Position numbers and translations under genes: made by a program. DNA of 51,465 nucleotides from Phycisphaerae bacterium (GTDB lineage Bacteria > Planctomycetota > Phycisphaerae > JAAYCJ01): contig JAAYCJ010000298.1 in assembly GCA_012729815.1 (NCBI GenBank), positions 1-51,465 of the forward strand, read 5' to 3'. Position 1 is the first letter of the stretch, and each line of letters opens with the position of its first letter. Below the pieces are notes generated by a model, which saw only the letters and a program-made list of their open reading frames with translations, was not told the origin of the DNA and did not search any database. Of this stretch, positions 7,548-15,328 are shown piece after piece.

Positions 7548-8594
7548 GTGGCGAAATCGGAATCGGCTGGCAAGTTGAATTTGTCGTTGATCGCCCGGGA
7601 GTCGGGGGTCAGCAAGATGACGGTCAGCCGCGTGCTTCGCAGCGAGAGCAACGTCTCGCCGGAGACGCGGCGGGCGGTTTTACAGGTCGCTGAGCGGATG
7701 GGTTTTGTCCCATCGCGCCCCCGTCGGCCGCGGTCGGACCTGGGCCACTACTACATCCTCTTTCAGCAGAGCTATTCGGTCAACGACGCGTATTTCAGCG
7801 GGATCATTCTGAGCATTCAGAACGCCCTGTTCGACCACGGCTGCGGCTGCTCGTTCGGCATCATCACCGAGGAGTACGGCGATTTCGTCAAGCTCAACGC
7901 GCTCATGAAGGGCCGCGAGGTCAGCGGGGTGTTCGTGATCGGCGAGATTCCCGCGCGCGACGCCAACATGCTTCTGGGGAGTTTTTCGGACATTATTTTC
8001 ATCGATTATCCGGGCGGTTCGACGCTCGACTACCCGTACAACGCGATCACGACGGATAACGTCTACGGCGGCCATCAGGCGGTTCGGCACCTGCTGGACC
8101 TGCGGCGTCGGCGCATTTTGCTGCTGGCCGGGCGGCAGGGCCATTACTTCACGAACGATCTGCTGCGGGCCTATCAGGAGACGCTGGCGGAATACGGCAT
8201 GGCGTTCGATCCGGGCCTCGTGCGGCATGGCGACTTCCATACCGACAGCGGATACCGTCAGGTGGCTGACGCGCTGGCTGAGGGTCTGTCATTTGACGCG
8301 ATTTTTTCCAACGACGAAATGGCCTGCGGGGCCATGCGGGCGCTGTGCGAGGCGGGACGGTCGGTGCCCGACGAGGTGTCGATCGTGGGTTTCGACGGGC
8401 TTCCGGCGACCCGGATGGTCACGCCGCGTCTGACGACGGTGGCGGTGGATCGGGAGAAGATGGGCCGGCTGGCCGTTCATCGGCTGCTGTCGTTCGAGGA
8501 GGACTCGGCGGTAACGGCCCCTTACGAGAAGATATCGTTGTTCCCCAAACTGATCGTTCGCGAGTCGACCAGCGAAAAGAGGACGGCGGACTAG
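7548..8594 (+). CDS. LacI-family transcriptional regulator
   Basis: A 348-residue LacI/GalR regulator starting with GTG at 7548; AAGGGTGA lies 10-17 bases upstream. The helix-turn-helix is LNLSLIARESGVSKMTVSRV with LRSESNVSPETRRAV, then the hinge, then a sugar-binding-type core ending with FDAIFSNDEMACGAMRAL and VPDEVSIVGFDGLPATRMV. It is the first gene after a terminator and reads into the large enzyme cluster that begins at 8727, so it is the likely local regulator of that cluster. The effector is unknown. I did not find a strong palindrome in the 132 bp before the next gene. Confidence 0.93.
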   Translation: MAKSESAGKLNLSLIARESGVSKMTVSRVLRSESNVSPETRRAVLQVAERMGFVPSRPRRPRSDLGHYYILFQQSYSVNDAYFSGIILSIQNALFDHGCGCSFGIITEEYGDFVKLNALMKGREVSGVFVIGEIPARDANMLLGSFSDIIFIDYPGGSTLDYPYNAITTDNVYGGHQAVRHLLDLRRRRILLLAGRQGHYFTNDLLRAYQETLAEYGMAFDPGLVRHGDFHTDSGYRQVADALAEGLSFDAIFSNDEMACGAMRALCEAGRSVPDEVSIVGFDGLPATRMVTPRLTTVAVDREKMGRLAVHRLLSFEEDSAVTAPYEKISLFPKLIVRESTSEKRTAD

Positions 8595-8726
8595 TGCCGT
8601 TCATTTTCCGGTGATGACCGGGGCGTGACGGTTTCAACAGAACACACTCAAATCTGCATCAGACCTCATGAGACGCAACCGGAGCGATCCTGGCTGTTCC
8701 GGCTGTGCTGACGGAGAATGTGATCC

Positions 8727-9788
8727 ATGTCGCAATCGAGCAATCATCCCGAGACGGAGAACCGGTATCGCCGGCTTCTGGACTTGAAGGCAAAGGGCGA
8801 GGCGGTTCTGACGTTCGACCATGGCGTCGGGCAGGTGGCCTTGTGCCCCGATATGGGCGGCCGCGTGTTCGCTGAGTTGGCCGGGCGGTCGATGCACCGG
8901 ATCGACCTGGAGACCGTCGCCGATCCCCGCCATGCCTTCAACAACTTCGGCGGCGGGAACTTCTGGCCCGCGCCGGAAGGCGGCCGGTTCGCGTTCAACT
9001 ACCGGGGCGATGCGTGGTACGTTCAGCCGGTGATCAACTGTCAGCCGTTTGGCGTGGCGGCCCGCGACCGGACCGCCGCCACGATCGTCAAGGAGATCGC
9101 CCTGGTCAACCGCGGCGAGACGGTGCTCGACGTCGCGATGCGGCGGGAGCTGGCCGTGCTGCCGGATGCCCCGGCGCTCCTTCGCGGAGCGGCTTGCCAG
9201 GTGCTGTCGTACCGGACGGTCGATTCGTTCGAGGTGCGCGGCGAGGTCTCAGCCGAGGACGCCCTGATCGCCGCCTGGACGCTCGAGCAGTTCGACGCGT
9301 CGCCCGAGACGGTCAGCTTCGCGGTCGTCGATCAGCCGCGGGCCGCGATCAACTTCGACTACTACGACCATCCGCGCGAGCGGATTCGATTCCACCGACG
9401 CGGGTTCGTCTACCGGACCGACGGCCAATGCCGAGGCCAGATCGGCATCAACAGATCGGCCGGCACCAGTTGCGTGGGCTTCTACGATCTTTCCCGTCGC
9501 CTGCTGTGCCTGCGAGAGAACCGGAGCGATCCGCGGGAAGGCGTGTTCTTCAACATCGCCGACAACGATCAACCGGACGGGCCCTGGTCGGCGGTGGACA
9601 ACTACAGCATCTTCAACTCGGATCCGGACATGCGGGCGTTTGAGCTCGAGACGATCGGCTCGGCCCGCGTGGACGGCGGACGGCTGACCGGCTCGCAACT
9701 GGTTTCGGTCACGACATTCGCGATCTTCGAGCAGGCGGCGGACCTGGAACGATTGACGATGAAGATGCTGGGAGCGGCAACGAAGTGA
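8727..9788 (+). CDS. DUF6786-like / galactose-mutarotase-fold protein
   Basis: A 353-residue cytoplasmic protein with no signal peptide. It has the look of the DUF6786 family, related in fold to aldose 1-epimerases: an N-terminal GVGQVALCPDMGGRVF strand pair, then NNFGGGNFWPAPEGGRFAF, a block typical of that group, and a beta-sandwich pattern to the end with DNYSIFNSDPD. Mutarotase-fold proteins bind sugars and interconvert anomers or serve as domains of lyases. The exact reaction is unknown. It opens the enzyme operon; its stop TGA overlaps the GTG start of the next gene by 4 bp, so the two are translationally coupled. Confidence 0.65.
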   Translation: MSQSSNHPETENRYRRLLDLKAKGEAVLTFDHGVGQVALCPDMGGRVFAELAGRSMHRIDLETVADPRHAFNNFGGGNFWPAPEGGRFAFNYRGDAWYVQPVINCQPFGVAARDRTAATIVKEIALVNRGETVLDVAMRRELAVLPDAPALLRGAACQVLSYRTVDSFEVRGEVSAEDALIAAWTLEQFDASPETVSFAVVDQPRAAINFDYYDHPRERIRFHRRGFVYRTDGQCRGQIGINRSAGTSCVGFYDLSRRLLCLRENRSDPREGVFFNIADNDQPDGPWSAVDNYSIFNSDPDMRAFELETIGSARVDGGRLTGSQLVSVTTFAIFEQAADLERLTMKMLGAATK

Positions 9789-10849
9789 CACCGCGTCAAC
9801 GGATCATCGAGGCCATGAGCCACCGCAGGCCCGATCGTGTGCCGCGATACGAGATCTTCCTGCCGGGTTACGTGGACCGGTGGCGGCGATCCAAGGGCAA
9901 AGGCCCGGACGCCGACGTCTACGACGCGTACGACCGGATCGACATCGGAACCGTGCTGGCGATGCAGGAAGGGCCGCTGGGCAGCCGCGTGGAGAGGCGG
10001 GAAACGGACGGCGATACTTACTATCAGCGCGACAGTTGGGGCCGGTATCAGAAGTGCAGCCGCAGCGGCACGTTTTTCGAGGTGCTCGAGTCGGCGATCG
10101 CGGAGAAGTCCGACCTGGACGCCCTGCGGTTCGAAGACCCATGGACGGCCGATCGTACGGCGATGTACCGGGAGTGGGAGCGCCGGGCCTCCGAGCGGTT
10201 CTGCCCGGTCAGCGGAGTGATGGGCCTGTTCATGTCGTCGTACTACCTTCGCGGCGAGTTCGAGCTGCTGGTTGACCTGAAGGAAGACGAGGCGTTCTGC
10301 CGGTCGCTGGCTGAGCGGGTCGCCAGGTTCCTGGCCGCGGCGGGCGAGAAGGCGCTGGAGGTGACGAACACGGGCGAGACGGCGATCTGGGTGTACGACG
10401 AGCTGGGCAACAACCAGTCGTCGCTCATCTCGCCGCAAACGTTTGAGCGGGTCTATCTTCGGGCGTACCAGGCGATGATCGGGCGGTGGAAATCGCGCGG
10501 CCTGAGGAACGTGATCCTCCACTGCGACGGCAACTGCCTGCCGCTGATCGACCTGCTGATCGAAGCCGGGTTTACGGGGATTCAGGGCGTGAATCCCTCA
10601 GCGGGGATGACCGTCCCGGCGGTCAAGGCCAGGTACGGCGACCGGCTGGTGCTGATCGGCGGGATGTGCAATATCCACGTGCTGACGCAGGGAAGCCGCG
10701 ACCAGATCGCGCGCCAGGCGGCGGAGATTGTCGAGGCGGCCCGCGACGGCGGCGTGATTATCGGGACGCATTCGATCGATTCGGACATTCCGGTTGAGAA
10801 CTACGATTTCTACCATTCGACGTTGAAACGATTGGACGAGACCTTTTAG
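9785..10849 (+). CDS. URO-D superfamily protein (methyltransferase-like), divergent metal site
   Basis: A 354-residue TIM-barrel protein of the uroporphyrinogen decarboxylase superfamily, beginning TPRQRIIEAMSHRRPDRVPR, the common start of the MtaA/CmuA-like branch. These proteins usually move methyl groups between corrinoid proteins and thiols and bind zinc through His-X-Cys and a later Cys. Here the expected H-X-C reads LHCDGN (H-C-D), and the region usually holding the last Cys reads HSIDSDIP, so the standard zinc set is missing. The real heme enzyme is unlikely given the sugar-operon setting. It may use other ligands or another chemistry. It starts with GTG inside the stop of the previous gene. 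Confidence 0.8.
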   Translation: MTPRQRIIEAMSHRRPDRVPRYEIFLPGYVDRWRRSKGKGPDADVYDAYDRIDIGTVLAMQEGPLGSRVERRETDGDTYYQRDSWGRYQKCSRSGTFFEVLESAIAEKSDLDALRFEDPWTADRTAMYREWERRASERFCPVSGVMGLFMSSYYLRGEFELLVDLKEDEAFCRSLAERVARFLAAAGEKALEVTNTGETAIWVYDELGNNQSSLISPQTFERVYLRAYQAMIGRWKSRGLRNVILHCDGNCLPLIDLLIEAGFTGIQGVNPSAGMTVPAVKARYGDRLVLIGGMCNIHVLTQGSRDQIARQAAEIVEAARDGGVIIGTHSIDSDIPVENYDFYHSTLKRLDETF

Positions 10850-10873
10850 CATTCTGATGCAAGGAGACAGGTT

Positions 10874-12040
10874 GTGGCGTATCTGAACAGGCAGGAACGT
10901 GACGCGCGGCTGGAGAAGGTCAAGGCGATCATGAAGGCCGGGGACCTTGATGCGGCGCTGGTGTACTACGACGAGTTCAACATCGGCAACGGCTGGTACC
11001 TGACCGGCTGGTGCCCGCAGTTCGAGAGCGGGATGGTGCTGGTCGGCCGGAACGGCGAGCCGATGATTCTGGGCGGCCCGGAGAGCGAGCCGTTCGCCAA
11101 GCTCGACAGCGCGATCACCGAGACCCGCAACTTCCCGGTGTTCATGGTTCCCGATGAAGAGTACCCGAACGCGACGATCACCGATTTTCCGGCTTTGTTC
11201 GCGGAGCTCAAGTCGAAGCTGGGGGCCGTCCGGCGGATCGGGCTGGTCGGAGCGGGCCGGATGCCCGCGGACTGCCACAAGCAGATCGTCGAGGGGTTTG
11301 CGGGCGTGGAGATGATCGACATCACGCAGGCATTCGTCGAGCTGCGGTACGCCAAGTCCGCGTGGGAGCGCGAGCAGATCCGGGCGGCGTTCGCCCTGGC
11401 TGATCAGTGTTACGAGGCGATGAAGGCGAAGATCGCAGCGGGCGTCTCGGAGATCGAGGTGGCCGCGGCGGGTGAGTTCGCCGCCCGCAGCCGCGGGGCC
11501 AGCGGCTTTGGATTCAGCGCGATCGTCGGCAGCGGCGCCCGCTCCAACGCTGTGGTGCCGACGGCAAGCTCGAAGAAGCTGGCGGCGGGCGAACTGGTGA
11601 TGATCGGGATCGCCCCGAAGGTCCAGGGCTACGCCGGCGTGGTCGGCGACGTGCTGCCCATCAGCGGCGAGTACACCGCCAAGCAGAAGGAATGCATCCG
11701 GCACCTGAAGGAAGCGTTCCGGCTGACCAGACAGCAGCTTGCCGCGGGCAAGGTGGGCAAGGAGATCGACGCGCCGGCCCGGGCGTATTTCGCCAAGCAC
11801 GACCTGTCGAAGTACCTGGTGTGCCCGTTCGTCCACACGATCGGACTGCACGAGGCGGAGGCCCCCTTCTTCGGCCCCAACAGCACCGACGTGCTGAAGC
11901 CGGGCATGACGGTGTGCGTGGACGTCAGCTTCTTCGGCCACCCGGAATTCAACGGCACGCGGATCGAGACCGGCTACGAGATCACCGACACCGGCGCGGT
12001 GGCGATGAGTCCGAAGATGGATCGATACTTCACCGCGTAG
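10874..12040 (+). CDS. M24 'pita-bread' family protein, creatinase-like, metal ligands mostly lost
   Basis: A 388-residue protein with GTG start after AGGAGA. Residues of about 10-150 form the creatinase/prolidase N-terminal domain, and about 160-388 the pita-bread catalytic domain. In M24 metallopeptidases five residues (D, D, H, E, E) bind two metals. Here they correspond to G245, V256, H321, D350 and E365, so both Asp are absent and one Glu is Asp. His321 (HTIGLHEAEAP) and E365 (RIETGYEI) remain. Creatinase, which hydrolyses creatine without metals, shows the same kind of loss. I infer a metal-independent C-N hydrolase or a non-catalytic relative rather than an aminopeptidase. It sits between URO-D and glycosidase genes. 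Confidence 0.85.
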   Translation: MAYLNRQERDARLEKVKAIMKAGDLDAALVYYDEFNIGNGWYLTGWCPQFESGMVLVGRNGEPMILGGPESEPFAKLDSAITETRNFPVFMVPDEEYPNATITDFPALFAELKSKLGAVRRIGLVGAGRMPADCHKQIVEGFAGVEMIDITQAFVELRYAKSAWEREQIRAAFALADQCYEAMKAKIAAGVSEIEVAAAGEFAARSRGASGFGFSAIVGSGARSNAVVPTASSKKLAAGELVMIGIAPKVQGYAGVVGDVLPISGEYTAKQKECIRHLKEAFRLTRQQLAAGKVGKEIDAPARAYFAKHDLSKYLVCPFVHTIGLHEAEAPFFGPNSTDVLKPGMTVCVDVSFFGHPEFNGTRIETGYEITDTGAVAMSPKMDRYFTA

Positions 12041-12072
12041 CACAGCCGTCGGCGGCGCAAGGAGACGGTTCG

Positions 12073-14253
12073 ATGACAACCCAATCCGATCTGCCGGTGG
12101 GGAGCCATCCGGCGGCACTGGAGTTCGATCACTTTCCAACCCGCCAGCAGGCGGTGGTCTGGCGGAACTGGGAGATGGTTCCGCTTGGCCGGCTGGCGGC
12201 GCTGCTCGGCGCGAGCGAGGATAACGTCCTGGCGCTGGCGGCGGGCATGGGCCTGCGGACGCCGCCGAAGGTGAATCCGCGCTGGCTGGAACGCGGGTAC
12301 GTGACGATCATCCGCAACAACTGGCATCTGCTGCCGTACGATCAGTTGCTTGAGCTCCTCGGATGGTCAGCGGAGAAGATGGACTTCTCGCTGCGGGAAG
12401 ATGACTTTTTGTTCTGCAAGCTCGGCGGCCTCAAGCCGCGGTGCGAGCCGGTTCGCTATTCGTCGCTGACGGCTGACCAGCAGGCGCGGACGGCGGAACT
12501 GCGGTCGCGGGTCGAAAAGCACTTTCCCCAGAGCGAGGGGTCCGAAGAACCGCCGTTCGCCTTCGTCGACCGCTACCAGACCGCGTCTGGCGGACTCACC
12601 GCGACGAAGGCTTCCAGCCGTTTCGACCTGCGGCTGATCTATCCGTGGTTCGCCCTTTACGGCGATCCGCTGCTGGACCCGCGGCTCGATCCGTTTCCGG
12701 ACGGGTTGCTGGAGTCGCTGGCGGCGATGGGAATCAACGGCGTCTGGATGCAGGGCGTGTTGTACACGCTGATCGAGTGGTCGCCGGCGCCGGAGATGTC
12801 GGCTGGACATGAAAAACGCATCAAGACTCTTCGCGCCCTCGCCAAGCGGGCTGAGAAGTACGGAATCGGCTTATACCTCTATCTGAACGAACCGCGGGCG
12901 ATGCCGTTGAAGTTCTTCGACCGCCATCCGGAGTGGAAAGGCGTGGAATACGGCCAAGCCGGCGTGGCGACCACGTGCACCTCGCATCCGCCGGTGCTGG
13001 AGCTGCTTGCCCGAAACACCGAGGCGCTGTTCCGCGCGGTTCCGGAGCTGGCGGGCGTCTTTACGATCACGATGTCCGAGAACCCGACCAACTGCTACGC
13101 CCAGATGCGAGGCAACGAATGTCCCCGCTGCGCCAAACGGTCGCCGGAAGAGGTCGTAGCCGAGGTGAATGGCGCCATCGAGGAAGGCGTTCATCGGGCC
13201 AAACCCGAGGCCCGGGTGATCGTCTGGAACTGGGGCTGGCATCCGTTCGTCGGCGTTGAGGGCGCCAAGCGGATCGTGGACCGGCTGCCCGCGACGGTGG
13301 AACTGATGTGCACCAGCGAAGAGGCCATGCCCACCCACGTCGGCGGCGTGGACGGCTCGATTGTTGACTATTCGATTTCGCAGGTCGGGCCGGGCGAGTA
13401 CGCCAGAGACCTCTGGCGGCACGCGATCGGCCGAGGCCTCAAAGCGGTCGCCAAGGTCCAGGTAAACAACTCGTGGGAGTGCTCAGCCATCCCGTACATT
13501 CCCGCCGTCGACCTGGTTGAGACGCACCTGGACCGCCTGACCGAGTGCGGCGTAACCGGGCTGATGGCCAGTTGGACGCTCGGCGGGTATCCGGGCGGCA
13601 ATCTCGAACTGCTCTCGCACTCGTCGGAAGAACTGGCGGTCCTGAAGTTCGGCCCGGAGGCGGCGCCGTTGGTCCGCAAGGCGTGGTCGCTCTTGAGCCG
13701 GGCGTTCACGGAGTTCCCCTTCGATTGCGGCGTACTCTATCGCGGACCGCAGAACGCTGGTCCGATGAACCTGCTGTGGGCCGAACCGACCGGCTATGGA
13801 TCCACGATGGTCGGATTTCCCTATGACGATCTGACCGGCTGGCGCGGACCCTATCCGGAAGACATCTTCGAGAACCAGCTTCGCCAACTCAGCGAGACGT
13901 GGAAGAAGGGTCTGGACGAGTTGGATCAGGCCAACCGGATCATCGACCCGGAGCACCGGGACAACCTGTCTGAGTTAATCCGCGTCGCGACCGGAGTCTA
14001 CTGCCATTTTCGCAGCGCATACCTTCAAACGGCCTTCGTCCGGCTCCGCGACGGCAATCTTACGGACAGAAGACGGAAAATGCTGGCGGCCCTCGATGAG
14101 GAGATCGAGGTCGCCAAGGTGCTTCACCGTTTGGCGATGACGGACGCCCGGATCGGGTTTGAGGCCACCAACCACTACGCCTATACGCTGAACGACCTGA
14201 AGGAAAAGGTCGTCAGTTGCGAAGCCCTTCTTGACGGGCTCGGCAAGGATTGA
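12073..14253 (+). CDS. Large TIM-barrel glycoside-hydrolase-like protein with duplicated N-terminal helical motif
   Basis: A 726-residue protein without signal peptide; ATG at 12073 follows GGAGACGGTT. Residues of about 20-120 hold two similar units, WRNWEMVPLGRLAALLGASE and RNNWHLLPYDQLLELLGWSA, each followed by a short acidic helix. From about 180 the sequence reads like an (alpha/beta)8 glycosidase: FDLRLIYPWFALYGDPL, MGINGVWMQGVLYTLIEW, YGIGLYLYLNEPRAMP, GVFTITMSENPTNCYAQM, VIVWNWGWHPF, with a helical C-terminal tail. A Cys pair (NECPRC) follows the fourth strand block. The substrate is unknown; the GH20/GH-A-like resemblance is only general. It lies 32 bp after the M24 gene and 4 bp before the next gene. 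Confidence 0.7.
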   Translation: MTTQSDLPVGSHPAALEFDHFPTRQQAVVWRNWEMVPLGRLAALLGASEDNVLALAAGMGLRTPPKVNPRWLERGYVTIIRNNWHLLPYDQLLELLGWSAEKMDFSLREDDFLFCKLGGLKPRCEPVRYSSLTADQQARTAELRSRVEKHFPQSEGSEEPPFAFVDRYQTASGGLTATKASSRFDLRLIYPWFALYGDPLLDPRLDPFPDGLLESLAAMGINGVWMQGVLYTLIEWSPAPEMSAGHEKRIKTLRALAKRAEKYGIGLYLYLNEPRAMPLKFFDRHPEWKGVEYGQAGVATTCTSHPPVLELLARNTEALFRAVPELAGVFTITMSENPTNCYAQMRGNECPRCAKRSPEEVVAEVNGAIEEGVHRAKPEARVIVWNWGWHPFVGVEGAKRIVDRLPATVELMCTSEEAMPTHVGGVDGSIVDYSISQVGPGEYARDLWRHAIGRGLKAVAKVQVNNSWECSAIPYIPAVDLVETHLDRLTECGVTGLMASWTLGGYPGGNLELLSHSSEELAVLKFGPEAAPLVRKAWSLLSRAFTEFPFDCGVLYRGPQNAGPMNLLWAEPTGYGSTMVGFPYDDLTGWRGPYPEDIFENQLRQLSETWKKGLDELDQANRIIDPEHRDNLSELIRVATGVYCHFRSAYLQTAFVRLRDGNLTDRRRKMLAALDEEIEVAKVLHRLAMTDARIGFEATNHYAYTLNDLKEKVVSCEALLDGLGKD

Positions 14254-14257
14254 AGCC

Positions 14258-15298
14258 ATGTGGATGGGCTGGAGCAAGACGTTCGGCGAACCGTTGGCAG
14301 CACCCCTAACGCTGAATTTCCTGCCGTCCTGGTGGTATCGGCAATACGGGATCTCTCACGGCGAACGCGTCTTTCGGGACCCTGAATTTCGAGCCGCCAC
14401 GCAGCGGGAAATGCACCGGTTGGTCTATGACCGGTTCAAGGACCTGGGGTTCGGTCAGGAGGACCCTCCGCTGGTGTATTGTGCCGATCATTTGGGCAAT
14501 GCCACCATGCCCGCGATGCTGGGATGCGAGGTGAGATTTGCCGACGACCAGTACCCGGTGAATAACCCGCTGCCGATGGACGTCTTGCGGCGACTGGCCG
14601 TACCGAAAGATATCACCCAATCGTTTCCTTTAAACGATATTCTCGGGCAGGAACGGCAAATCGCTCAAAAAACCGGCAGCCGGGTGGACTTGATCTGGCC
14701 GACCCAGGGAGTTCAGAATATTGCATTATTGACTCAGGGATCAGATTTCTATACGGAATATTACGAAAACCCCGAATGGGCCGGACGCCTTCTCGACGTG
14801 TCCTGCGATTTGATTATCGCGATACTGGAGTACCAGAAATCAAGAGGCCAGGAGCTGATGCTCTTCAGTCACCAGAACTGCACGGTGGAGTTGTGCGGCC
14901 CAAAGGTATACCGGGAGTTTCTGCTCGCCTACGATCTGAGGCTGTATCGTACCGCTGCGAGATTGGGGTGGAAGTACAACATCCACCACTGCGGAGTATT
15001 CGATGCGTTCGCGGAATTATACCGGCAAATCGGGCCGCTGGATTCGATCCAGGTCGGCTGGGGGTCGGATTTGCGCCTGGCTCTCGACACGTTTCCCGAG
15101 GCCAAGGTGGATTATATCATCAGCCCGACGTTTCTGCACGATGCCGATCCCCGCGCCATCGCCGACCGGGTTCGCGGACTGGTGGACGCCGCGGGCGGCG
15201 ATCTTGCCCGTACATCGTTTACCGTCTGCGACGTGGAAGACGGAACCCCGGACTCCAGCATCTTCGCCGTTGCGGAGGCGCTCGCGGGGCGAGGCTGA
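14258..15298 (+). CDS. URO-D superfamily protein (methyltransferase-like)
   Basis: A 346-residue protein. I choose the ATG at 14258 (MWMGWSKTFGEP), four bases after the preceding stop, with AAGGA just upstream. The barrel carries an H-H-C motif (NIHHCGVFDAF) and a later Cys (FTVCDVEDGTPD), which fit the His-X-Cys...Cys zinc set of MtaA/MtbA-type methyltransferases. It also has LMLFSHQNCTVELCGP, unusual for a decarboxylase. Such enzymes transfer methyl from a methyl-corrinoid to coenzyme M or tetrahydrofolate. No corrinoid protein gene is nearby. It is the second URO-D paralogue in the same operon, so the pair may act in sequence. Confidence 0.8.
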   Translation: MWMGWSKTFGEPLAAPLTLNFLPSWWYRQYGISHGERVFRDPEFRAATQREMHRLVYDRFKDLGFGQEDPPLVYCADHLGNATMPAMLGCEVRFADDQYPVNNPLPMDVLRRLAVPKDITQSFPLNDILGQERQIAQKTGSRVDLIWPTQGVQNIALLTQGSDFYTEYYENPEWAGRLLDVSCDLIIAILEYQKSRGQELMLFSHQNCTVELCGPKVYREFLLAYDLRLYRTAARLGWKYNIHHCGVFDAFAELYRQIGPLDSIQVGWGSDLRLALDTFPEAKVDYIISPTFLHDADPRAIADRVRGLVDAAGGDLARTSFTVCDVEDGTPDSSIFAVAEALAGRG

Positions 15299-15328
15299 TC
15301 AACCGGAACAGGGCCGAGGGGAATACCC

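Noticed and set aside
9785-10849. True uroporphyrinogen decarboxylase (hemE) for the URO-D genes
   Set aside because: The sugar-operon setting, three paralogues and His-X-Cys-type motifs in two of them fit methyltransferase-like relatives better.
11692-12072. Upstream extension of the large glycosidase-like frame into the M24 gene
   Set aside because: It would overlap the M24 gene by over 300 bp and has Arg-rich shadow composition; the ATG at 12073 has a good RBS.
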